In this document: positions 1 through 11,977 of the stretch, in pieces
How the letters are laid out: every line of letters starts with the position of its first letter
Numbering within the stretch: position 1 is the first letter of the stretch
From: Ptiloglossa arizonensis
Taxonomy: Eukaryota; Arthropoda; Insecta; Hymenoptera; Colletidae
DNA: 64,000 bases
Assembly: GCF_051014685.1 (NCBI RefSeq)
Contig: NC_135061.1
Span: 4,512,029 to 4,576,028 of the forward strand
Direction: 5' to 3'
The notes under the pieces: model-generated
The model's input: only the letters and a program-made list of their open reading frames with translations
Database searches by the model: none
Told to the model about the DNA's origin: nothing
Translations under genes and position numbers: made by a program

Positions 1-1990
1 TCCTGTTAAGTTCTATGTTCCCAAGTTACCCTGTTTCTCATGACCGTACCGTTTTCGGAGCATTGACCTTTTTGTGTTTCCACGGAAACTCACTTGTTAC
101 GTTTCATCGAAATAGCTAGTTACAATAGCAAATTGACAAAATGTCGAGCATTGTGTGTGCTCGACTTGGAACAGAAATGAGAACAAAATTTCAATCGAAT
201 AACAGATATTCTAACTAATAACTAATCGAATAACTAATTTTTATTCGATCTATAACGCATTTTCATCTTTGGGTTATGAAACAGCAATTTGTCAAACCTT
301 GACCTTTGTCTTGTTCCTCCTATACTTGTCTTTGCAAACTTAAATATATATATATGTTTTGAATGAAATTTTTTCTCATTTTTGTCACAAGCCAAACACA
401 CATAATGCTCAACATTTTGTCACATATATATACAATATCTACATTACCGGTATTTAAAATAATACAAAAAAAAAAGGAATACCCTTACAGTTGTTGAACT
501 CCGATGATCAGTGTACCGATAAAAAGAAATATTTAAGTTTTTCATATATTTCTAAGTGAAAAACATTCTTTCGCACCTCCCCACTCTGAGAGACACCGAT
601 CCGTATAAAAGGAACTCTCCGTTTGTAAAAATGTCTCGAAACGAATGAAACATCGTAAAAGGATAGAGCTTGTTACAGCGTTCGAGTATCCCCTTATCGT
701 TTTCCTTCCATTTTCAAAATAGATACGGAATAGTAGTTACGTGTCGACCCAATTGCCCGACGCAGCCAGTATAAAACTGCAAAGGTCCGAAGGAGAAGAG
801 TGACAAGAACGTCTCGAAAGGAATTTGTGCACCGTTGGTCGTTTACCATCGATAGAAACATTGAGGCGACGACATGCGTTTACTTCGGCCATTGACTTGT
901 AACGGGTTCGGTCTATGGACTCTGGTTTGTCGCGGTTCATTTAGGCTGCACAACTTTAGCCCGTTCATACGTCACGGTTCTCGATGACCACCGTATACCT
1001 CCGGCGTATCTCCCATACATCTCGGCGTTCCGCCATTTTGCTTTTCATTCAAAGAAATCGTCACGTTCGATCGAACGAGAAATACCCGATGAGAAGTTAA
1101 ATGACGGGAAAGTCGCGGTGTAATATCACTGCACAAGATGGTATTTCGCATTTGTGCAACGGCCTGCCCCAAGGTTAAGCTTGTACACCATAGTAAGGCA
1201 CGTCGTAATTGCCGGTACACAAGCAATTGCGCCACATTTCGAAATCTCATACGCCCCTCGCGTACTCACGTGTACAAAACGGGTTACGACTTTCTCTGAG
1301 AATTCGACCTTTTTGTTTCGAGTAACGCGAGAACGGAAACAACGTTTCGAAGATTTTCGAACCGTGCACGATCTTACTTTCGTGGTAGTTTGTCCCGCTG
1401 ATAAAATAATCGAATGCACCTGCGAGAAAGATTCCCTCAACGCGATCCACGTCGCGTGATCGATATATATTTTTACTTTCGTTCGTATCGGAACGTATCC
1501 TCGTGAAATCAAACGAAAGAGTATCTTCTGATAGCGAAACAAACAAACATGCCAAAAAAAACTCGTCGTGACTCGTTGTGACTCGTTAGTTTGACGACAT
1601 TCGCCTAAACAACGCTCGAGAGATGATTATTACTCAAATTTTTGTATAAAAAAGGAATATTTCCTGCGAGACCAATCTGAAACCAATCCTCACAGACTCT
1701 CAGTGTATCACTTCTTTCAGCTTTTTACATTCAAGTTCTCCATATTGCTTTTTTCATATCAACCACGGGTATACGATCGTCCCTAATTGCTAGTCCGTAG
1801 AAAATACTAAACTCGTCGAGTGCTCGTCAACTTTCGTTCGTCAACCCTTGCAATGTTTCTTTACTTTTCAAAGTCTCGCTTCTATGACACTTCGCAGATG
1901 TCTAACGCATTTTGTTCTCTCGACGAAATAATTTTCCTACTTTGAATACGTGTATTCAGTGGTCTTCTGTATTCAGAAACACGAAGATCA
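1..1990. other. 5' flank without a supported gene
   Basis: No coding exon can be supported here. Several 60-140 codon open frames exist on both strands between 737 and 1555, but they overlap each other, lack recognisable domains and lack convincing splice partners. A TATA-like element (TATAAAAGG) lies near 604-612 on the plus strand. The unlocated first exon of the LRR gene to the right, carrying its start Met, could lie here or beyond the left edge. Confidence 0.5.
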
Positions 1991-2487
1991 ACTTTCTTTC
2001 ATTTTGTTTACTGATGTACCTTCTTTCATTTGTTTAGGGATGTATCTTCTTTCATTTGTTTAGGGATGTACCTTCTTTCATTTGTTTACTGATGTACCTT
2101 CTTTCATTTGTTTAGGGATGTACCTTCTTTCATTTGTTTAGGGATGTACCTTCTTTCATTTCTTTAGGGATGTACCTTCTTTCATTTGTTTACGGGTGTA
2201 CTTTCTTTCATTTATTTACGATTCCTTGACTTTCATTTATTCTTTCTTTCATTTATTTACGATTCCTTGACTCCAATTTACTTGATACATTTACGGATGT
2301 ACCTTCTTTCATTTGTTTAGGGATGTACCTTCTTTCATTTGTTTACGGATGTACTTTCCTTCATTTATTTACGATTCCTTGACTCCAATTAACTTGATAC
2401 ATTTACGGATGTACCTTCTTTCATTTGTTTAGGGATGTACCCTCTTTCATTTTCTAAACGGATGTACTTTCTTCGATTTGTTCACAG
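1991..2487 (+). repeat. 26-bp minisatellite ending at a splice acceptor
   Basis: About fifteen recognisable copies of a unit of about 26 bp (core ATGTACCTTCTTTCATTT followed by GTTTAGGG or GTTTACGG) run from 1991 to 2487. Between 2200 and 2400 a longer variant block (ATTCCTTGACTCCAATT) occurs twice, giving a higher-order period of about 125 bp. The last unit reads TTCACAG at 2481-2487 and acts as the 3' splice site of the LRR gene exon at 2488. Many units carry the same pyrimidine-rich tract plus AG, so the repeat looks like an amplified intron-exon boundary. Confidence 0.9.
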
Positions 2488-5400
2488 ATGTACTTTCGTC
2501 GGTGCTATCACTGCTACTCGTAGGCATCGTCGCTACCGTAGCAACAACCTCCAGCTGTCCATGGGCACAACACGTGGCCGATCTCGAGAGTTCCTGTATC
2601 TGCGACTATAACCTGGCTAGGGAACTCTCGGTGCAATGCGACATCGTCGATTACGAGCAGCTAATGTCCGCCATGCGGCGTCACGCGTCGAAAAATACCG
2701 TGGATTTATTTTACATCAACAATAGTACAATTGGAACCCTAAAGAACGACTCGTTCGCAGCGTTCAGGATCAACAATATGCAGCTGTCCGGCTGTCAAAT
2801 TAGAATCATCGAGCCGGAGGCGTTCAAAGGACAAGAGAACTCCTTGAAGAGTCTGAATCTGAAAGACAACGATCTAACAGAGATTCCCAGTAATATTTTA
2901 AAGACTCTACGGAATCTGACTGTACTGGATCTATCGATGAATAAAATTACAAGAGTGAACGATAATGCTTTCGCGGGCTTGAAATTAGTCACACTGAAAC
3001 TCTCCGATAACGAAGTGACTCTTGCCCTCGGATCGTTTCGAGGTTTGGAGAGATCGTTAAAGAACTTGAACTTGAAGGGCACCAGACAGAAGAAAGTGCC
3101 GGAGGGACTCAGGGGTTTGAAGACACTTGCCTTCCTTGATCTGTCGCAGAACAGCATCCGAGAACTACCCGGATCTGCCGGGATGAAAGCTTTCGAAGGG
3201 CTTGAATCGTTAACCGGATTGAACCTCGAGAGGAACTTGATCCAGAACATCGGATCGGATGCTTTTTACGGAATTAAGAATACTTTGAGCTCGTTGAGCC
3301 TGCTGAACAATCTAATTCCAGATTTTCCAACGGCTGCTATCAACAGTGTTCAAGATCTTAGGGTAAGTTCAGAAGGCATGCATTATTTACGAGCAAGAGA
3401 TGATCCTACGTGCGAAAGTAGATCGAAAATGTGGAATAATATTTACACGATTCAAGATTTTTGGTTGCACGAGTTTTGGTAGAAATTGACGATGATTATC
3501 GAATTTTATTATCGGTGAGAAAAGTGATCGTCTTTGGACTTATTTTTAGCGGGAGTCTTGCTACCCGTTGGTAACACTCTCGTAAAGATATAAAAGAAAT
3601 TGGATCATTTGAACGTTGAGTAGTGTATCGATTTATCTAGTCGGTGAGCTTGTGTCATCGAATCGGTGAAGCTGGATGAAAATCAGAAAGTAAATGTCAG
3701 GGTGAAAGAGAAATAGGCAGATAGATTTGATTGACAGTGGAAAGATCGATGGAAGTTGCACCACACTGCAATAAGTAAAAAAAGATCTGTACATCTAATG
3801 GAGGAAACCATAAGGCAGTATAATACTCTGCGAAAGAAAAGATTGCCACATTCGATGTGCAAATAACATACATAATTCTCTCTGTCCCTCTCTCTCTCTC
3901 TCTCATTCGCGGTAAAACATTAATAACGATTTAGTAAATTTTCGATTATATCCCGCTCAGTGTACACAGTATGTAAATGATAGATAGAGGATTGTTAACA
4001 TCCATGCCTGTTTCAGGTAATTTCAAGATTATAGCGAGGTTGATAAATACGAAATAAACGTCAGAAACAGATTAACCGTTACGCGCGTAAATTAAGAAGA
4101 CATAATTTTTGCGAGAACAAGATCTATTGAAAATTTGGCTAAAAGTTGTTTCGATTTAGGTACTAGACATTGGATTCAATTTGATAACGGACCTGCCGAT
4201 ATATGCTTTCCAAAAGAATCCATCGATAACTCTTCTGGCGATCGATGGTAATCCTTTATCAACTATACCGGAAGAGGCTCTTGCCCAATTGAACGGAACC
4301 CTCCGAGGACTGAGTTTAGGCGGTCGATTTCTGGTTTGCGATTGCAGATTACGATGGATCGTGGATTGGATAAAAACCAAAGATCTGCAAGTGACTAGCC
4401 GGGAACGCAAGCCACAATTTTGTGGAAGTCCGCAGAATCTGCAGGACAAAAGTTTTTACAATATCGATCCAGAGGGTAATAATTAAAAGATCGATCTAAG
4501 CATAGATCTTGTTTCGAGTGAACGCATAGCTTGTCGTTGTATACTGTTCGTTAACGAATTAAACTCGAAGCTCCGAAGAAATACGATTATAATAATTGTA
4601 CGTTATACCTTCCCTTAGAAATGAACTGTGAAAGAACACCGGAGATCATCGGGATCGGTACGGTAGAAAGTGTGGACACGAGAGAACCGACAGGACCTCT
4701 AGGAGTCGCAAGTAGTTACAACCCAATTACTCGACCCTCGATCACTGTTTCGGCTGTAACGAGTACAACGACGACTACCACGACACTAGCACCGTCCACG
4801 ACCGAACAGAGAAAAGCTGAAACACCACCTTCGACGACCCCAAGGTCTACCACCAACAGACCGACAGTTGCGCGAACGGGTAACGTTGTCATAATGAGGA
4901 CTACATTGTCCCCACCAAAACACGTTCAGGATCATTTGCAGCCGCACCAACCAAGGCCACCGTTAGTCCTTGGTTCGCCGCTTTATAAACCAAAGTCAAA
5001 CGAGAAGGACATCATAGTTAAGGATGTGCTCAGACAAGACAATGCCGTGATTATCTACTGGGATACGGACGCAACGAACATTTTAGGTTTCAAAGTCATT
5101 TATCGACTGTTCGGAGACAATAATTTCAAACAGGCGCCACCTCTCGAAGCCAGTGAAAGAGAATTCAAAATAAAGAACGTTCCCTCGCAGGTAACGTATT
5201 TTAAATACAGTTCCTGTAACACAAGTTAAGTAACACAAAGTTATTCGCAAATGTAACAATATTCTTTTATCGTAGGAATGTATCGTAGTCTGTGTGGTTT
5301 CATTGGAAGAAACTAATATTACCCCGGCAAATGTACCCTACAACCAATGTAGAGAAGTAAGAACAGAAAATTCACCTACGTCCAATATGGACAAAATTAC

Positions 5401-6480
5401 CATCGCTGCTAGTGCAGCTATATGCGCCACAATAGTGGTCGCAGTGATAATATTCATCGTCGCGAATCGTCGAAGGGCCAGAAAACTTCATACGCTTCAT
5501 AGTATCGATCAGACAAAAATGGGAGGTCCAATTGCTGGATTGCCCGTTAATTGTTGCTCCAATGTTGGTCCAACACCTAGCCCTGGTGGGCCGTTGTCCT
5601 CAATGGCAACACTCAGTGCTTACAATGCTCAAAAAGAATGGGACCAAGTGTCTGCGTACAGTAATAGAAGCATACCAAGACCAAGGATATTTCCTATAGA
5701 TCGACAAGGTACGTATAGAGAATAAAAACCTAAATAACTAAACCCTAAAGTACGAATGCAATCCCAAGTATTTAAATTATTCCTTTCAAACTGCAATGCA
5801 ATGAAAGTTAAACTATGGATTAGTTATATATTGAATGTTAACGAACTGAATAGATATAATGACAAAACAGTATCTAAATTGCTACTGAAATTATTATCGC
5901 GAACTTGCAGACAGTTTACGATATCTTATTTCCAGGGTCGATAACAAGAGCTTCCTGTATAGACGAGGTGAGATCTCAAACAGGACACTACAGTGGAAAA
6001 GTATCAACGCGGTCTGTAGTTGATGGTCAGTCGCAACATAGTTTTTCAAACACTTCTACAAGATATTTCACAAACAACACTTTGTCATCTAATCTGGCTA
6101 ACACAAGACCAGGTCAGTGTTTACTAGGCAAATTAATTGGTAACTGTGATAAATACACGTTTACGTAAGATTTCACTTTCATGGTTTTCTTTATAGAGCT
6201 AAGACAATCTCGGCAATCCCTCGCAGCAGCTTCTGACAGAATGTCGCGAACAAATTTTTCACCGAGTCATATGCCATCGCACACTTCATCTAGGAGACAG
6301 AGACCACGATCATGTAACCGAACTTTAGAGCAAAATCCTCCACGACCAGGTAGCCGATACAGCATAGCTGATTCAACGCACACTCTCAATAATTATGAAG
6401 AAAACAATTGGACTGATCATGACATGGATATATACATGGCACGCAATCCAACTACGAGGACTGGTCTCATGCCTCTTTAA
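2488..6480 (+). CDS. LRR / FN3-like single-pass membrane protein (5' end missing)
   Basis: Six exons are supported: 2488-3362, 4160-4475, 4619-5190, 5276-5708, 5936-6112 and 6197-6480. All use GT-AG introns and keep one frame, giving about 885 residues. Domains in order: a hydrophobic signal peptide; a Cys-rich cap (CPW, CICDYN, VQCD); nine or ten leucine-rich repeats, with exon 1-2 joining as SVQDLR-VLDIGFN; an LRRCT cap (CDCRLRW ... FCGSP ... MNCE); a Thr-rich linker (TTTTTTLAPSTT); an FN3-like domain whose last strand (ECIVVCV) starts exon 4; a membrane helix (AAICATIVVAVIIFIV) with an RRRARK stop; and a Ser-rich cytoplasmic tail ending TRTGLMPL. No in-frame ATG precedes the signal peptide: a TAG at 2430-2432 closes the frame, so Met must come from an upstream exon joined in phase 1. 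The family resembles insect neuronal LRR receptors (rdo/haf-like), but I cannot name it. A poly(A) signal is at 6808-6813. Role as an adhesion or synaptic receptor is inference. Confidence 0.88.
3363..4159 (+). other. Intron 1 of the LRR gene
   Basis: The intron begins GTAAGT and ends TTTAG. It is AT-rich and holds only a short (TC)n microsatellite at 3889-3904. I see no nested gene. Confidence 0.85.
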
Positions 6481-7714
6481 CTTAATACACTATATGTGTA
6501 TGGTTTTGCTCAAACGTGTTCAGTGACATTTTTGTGGAGCATTTAGATTGCTCTTACTTAAGTAGGTGTATCATGTGACATGACATTTTAGAAGATATAA
6601 AGTTCGTAAATACTTTAGTGTTTATTAGTATAATAATTACAGCCTACATTATTACAAGTATTAGATGTAATAAATGTATTAAAATCGAGATCAGCATTGT
6701 AAGCATTTACAAAGTCGAGAGATATCTTCACTATTCCAGTTATTTTCTCATAACTCATAATTCGTAATGTGGTTCTCTTTGTATTTTTTCTAATCAATGT
6801 CATTTACAATAAATGAGAAGGTACAATTTCATTATGATGTATCAAACCACTTAAATGTTTTTAAATAATCATTATTTATGATATTATTTATTACATACCA
6901 TTTTGAATGAAATTTGTCACACTCTGTATGAAACTTCTATTGCAACGCTAAATGTGGGCTAAGATAATATAGCTGTCCAATGCAAATGAAGAACCAACGA
7001 ATGAAAGAAATAGTGCAACAAAAAATGATGTAATTTCCAGATGCCTACAATGTTGCTTTCGACCACAATGTAGCAATACAAAGGAAAATGTTATAAACAT
7101 ATAGCTTTAAGAAATTTGACATAAAGTATTTTAAAACACAGGTTAAGAAAATGTACTATGTGTGCTTGAATTAAATGTTAAGACTTAATTAACTCAGGCA
7201 CACAATCTCTAGAAACGATTTTAGTAATAAGTCATAAATGAGTCAAGATTAATGTGTACGAGTGGTGGATGTGTTTTTATCCAAAGACTATATCATAAAA
7301 AAAATGTCTATCGAAATCTGTATTATGTTGATGCTTTCACACATGTTTACGAGAAATGTACCAACATACAATATACTTCATAATACGTGATATATCCTGG
7401 TAATGAGAAAGTTCTCTACTAAAAACAAATTGATTTTATGTGTTTATAAATAACGATTATTTTATGAATTTCAGTACTAGAAAAAAAATTTTAACTCAAT
7501 GCATACATAGTGAAATTACAATTATTCTTTGAAATATTATATATCAAGATTCTAATAAATTTCATCTTCATAAGAAAGAATCAATACAATTTCTCATTGT
7601 TCAATTATATCACATTGTTTAAAATTGTCAGTATTTAATAATTTTTTCAAATACTAAATAATTCGTGTCTTATTTTCTATCGTGCAATGAATCAATAAAA
7701 CGTGCAGTACTCAC
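6481..7714. other. 3' UTR of the LRR gene and noncoding spacer
   Basis: AT-rich and without a plausible exon on either strand. I looked on the minus strand specifically for Rab3GAP1 exons that should follow the donor at 7714-7713 and found none. An AATAAA at 6808-6813 fits the end of the upstream gene. Confidence 0.7.
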
Positions 7715-9622
7715 CCAGGTATAAGAATGCTTCTTTCCCAACGAAATTTGATTTCTTGCACAAACTCGAACCATAATTGTGCCAGTGCCGATACTCCTCC
7801 AAGATTATGTGCACAATGTGCTGCAACGATAGCAAGACGCCAAATTAAACTATCCATGGTACATGTTTTTATACCTTTCCATTGATCTTCATCCACATTA
7901 CATGTGTTCACATCACCGTATGGAGTTTTCTGAAACATTAATCGATTAATTCCATTAATTGTACAATGACTTTTCTTATGTTTAAAAAAGAACTCATTAA
8001 AATGTAAAGAAAACATTACTCACCGAGTTTTCATCTGCATCAGGAAAAAGAAAATAAAGTATTGGCAATAATATTTCCTCTGATATTGGTCCTTCCACAT
8101 TTTCATTTTTTTTCATAGTTGCTTTGCTAACAACGTTCGAAATTGTAGGTATTCTAGATTCCGTCAATATATTAAAAACCGAACTCAACGACTGAACATT
8201 ATTTACAGCATCTCCAAGCAATTCTACCAGAGTTGATTGATTCTGGTAAAGATGCAAAAAGTCTATCAAATATTCTCCAAGTAAACAAGCTGGCAAAGGA
8301 ACCATTTTGACTTGCACAGACCACTCAGGAGCTAATTGCGGTTCTAAATCTGTAAAGCCTTCACTATCGACTACAACATTTTCTGATAATTCAGGCCATG
8401 TAGTAAATAAGTGAAGCTCTCTGAAACAAAGAATTCAATTATTTTACAAATGCAAGTACCTTAATTCTTATTTTCAGAGTACAAAAACTTACGCAATTGG
8501 ATCAAATGTTACTCCAAATGGAAGTTTTCCAAGTTCAACTACGCCTAATGTTTCTCCTTGCATAAAATCAAAATCTGGTGGTTCTTGGGTCCACGTACTA
8601 GTAGTCCAATCCTTTAATAGATATGAAAACCTTGCAGATACCATCACTGGATCAAGTCTTACCCCGCAACCTTCGCTCACTTTTTGTTTAAATAAGGTAA
8701 TTAAACCTAAAAACAATTCTTATCTGTAAAATAATTGTCATATACCTTATGATAATTTTAATATAACTATTATAATTATTACTGAACTTTAGTTTCACAA
8801 AGTATGTTCATACCAGTAAGGTATTTGCAATGAGGAGGTATTTTTTTTAAATGTACCATGTCAAAGTGAACGCAACTTCCTTTCCCAATACCGGTGCCAA
8901 GATACATATTTTGCCATGGTTCTTGTACTTGCACTAAAGTAGGTATATTGCTAAAAGTATTTGATACATTTCACCATTGCATCAACATTAATGTCAAACA
9001 AAGAACTTGTCTAATTACCAATCTGCGTTAGTTGCAGCAATTGCAAAAGAACTAAGCAAAATTCTAAGTTTAGTTTCATCCCTCACAGATTCTTGTTTAG
9101 CAGATTTCAAAACAAGAAATTCTCTAACACCATAGTAGCGAGGTATTTCTAAATGATCTCCATTGATTCTAGCAAAATCATTCGATGTATTTAGTGCATC
9201 CTTCTGACATTGTACTTGTTCATCCTCGCTTTCATCTAAAGAACTATCTTTATCATTGTCTTCTAATTTCAATTTATAATGCTTCAATACAAATTCTGCA
9301 TCTGCAATATAAAAAGAGTTTTGTATATGTTTGCTTTTGTACGAACAAAACAAAAAGAGCATATGGTTGTATGGAACGTATTTTATTTTTTATCAATATA
9401 AAGCAAAGACATGTATGCGCACAAACCGGCAAAATGAAGTTTTTCCGTATTCTTTTCCCATTGACATTTAATAAAGTCTCCAGATTTTAAAGAACGACCA
9501 ATTTTTGTGTTGCATAGTTTCCATTCGTGCATAATTTCCTCCAAACGCGCTATAAACACCTCCCATTCTGAAGCCGTCGTAAAATCATGATGATAAAAGT
9601 CTTCAATTTCAACGTTGTTCAT
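7715..9622 (-). CDS. Rab3GAP1: Rab3 GTPase-activating protein catalytic subunit, N-terminal half
   Basis: The orthologue of RAB3GAP1, whose product with Rab3GAP2 acts on Rab3 and as an exchange factor on Rab18. Six exons in transcript order: 9622-9427, 9301-9019, 8950-8814, 8706-8493, 8420-8024 and 7929-7715. Phases agree throughout, coding 480 residues. The N-terminus (DFTTASEWEVFIARLEEI, then EWKLC) matches the family, as do HFADAEF across exon 1-2, the IPRYYG region, and the LAQLWFEFVQEIKFRWE stretch before the last donor. The start ATG at 9622 is the only sensible one. Family members are about 950-980 residues, so this is half. The last exon ends CCTGG|GTGAGT, a strong donor; without splicing a TGA follows at once. 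The catalytic Arg (Arg728 in human) belongs to the missing half. No more exons appear down to position 1, so the rest lies beyond the window across a >7.7-kb intron containing the LRR gene, or has been lost. Confidence 0.9.
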
Positions 9623-9932
9623 TTTTTTTTAACAATGAAATAATTTAAAAAACTTTGTTTACTGAACAGACATTCAACTTGCTTAAGGTTAAGTGTTTGA
9701 CGTTTATTCATCATCCATTCAATTAAAGTTCATCCGCGAAATCATAGAGGGCGGCATGTACTTAACCAGGTAGAAGTGCTGCACTTCGCATTATTTGAAT
9801 CAATTTTTATACAAATAAATAATTATTTGACTAAAGAATAAATTTTGTATACGTATAATTTTCTTAAAGTTACAAACAAAATTGATACTATTTAACAAAA
9901 TAATTCTTTGCAAATAAAAATTTATTTGAGTC

Positions 9933-9971
9933 AATTCGTATCCGAATAAATTTTTTTATCGGATACGAATT
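9933..9971. repeat. Perfect 13-bp inverted repeat (hairpin)
   Basis: The arm AATTCGTATCCGA (9933-9945) is matched by its exact reverse complement TCGGATACGAATT (9959-9971) across a 13-base AT-rich loop. Imperfect pairing extends outward. It lies between the two divergent start codons. Confidence 0.85.
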
Positions 9972-10094
9972 AATTGTTTAATAAAATCATCGGATTTTGG
10001 TTGTAACAATTGTGGTCTTTGAAAAATATAGTTAAATAAATGCTATTACTTAAAAGTAACGTAGAAACATGAACTAAAATTGTAGTGTGTCAGT

Positions 10095-10109
10095 TATCGA
10101 TTATCGATA
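10095..10109. promoter_or_regulatory. DRE-like motif pair (TATCGAT, TATCGATA)
   Basis: TATCGAT at 10095-10101 is followed directly by the palindrome TATCGATA at 10102-10109. In Drosophila this is the DREF/BEAF-32 element typical of housekeeping, often divergent, promoters. Function here is inferred from that knowledge and from its place between divergent genes. Confidence 0.45.
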
Positions 10110-10401
10110 GAGCAACACGTATTTACCGTTTTATGTGCAAATATTTACTACTTAGTTTGTAAGATTTTGTACATTAACTTTCTTAAATTTGTTCAAACAC
10201 GCAAATAATTTTTAAAATACTCTTTTCCTTATCACATTATGATAATTTTATATTCTCTTAAAACTGAACTAGTAAAATTAATTCAGTAAATATAAGTGAA
10301 ATATATAAGATTGATTTTCTGTCAAATTGATTAAGTCTAATCCAAGTTAGGTTAAGGTAGTTCTCTTCCATGTGTAAATCTTATTTTCGATAAACTTCAC
10401 C

Positions 10402-11853
<1,452 letters not shown>

Positions 11854-11977
11854 TATTGAATACTTACAACAGTATATGTATATAAATAGAATTATTTTCT
11901 ATAATCAATCTACAAAGATCACCTTAGATGCTGTTTTTACATAATTAGTGCGAATTATTTCTTTGTCATCAAATGAA

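Larger units (their letters stand above)
9623..10401. promoter_or_regulatory. Bidirectional promoter region, Rab3GAP1 / Mettl1
   Basis: A 779-bp AT-rich spacer separates the two start codons, which face away from each other. It contains a paired DRE-type motif at 10095-10109, a 13-bp hairpin stem at 9933-9971, and two diverged copies of a 35-bp word at about 9791 and 9922. Assignment as a shared promoter rests on gene orientation. Confidence 0.55.

Noticed and set aside
1126..1555. Overlapping open frames on both strands as possible genes
   Set aside because: They shadow each other, carry no recognisable domain, and have no supported splice partners.
1991..2487. Regular repeats resembling a CRISPR array
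   Set aside because: Units abut without unique spacers, the window is clearly a eukaryotic genome with introns, and the array is a minisatellite.
2478..2490. A start of the LRR protein at 2478
   Set aside because: The codon there is TTG, and the reading overlaps the acceptor TTCACAG; nuclear genes of this type start at ATG, so an upstream exon is more likely.
2795..3250. 151-codon minus-strand frame
   Set aside because: It is the antisense shadow of the leucine-rich repeat exon.
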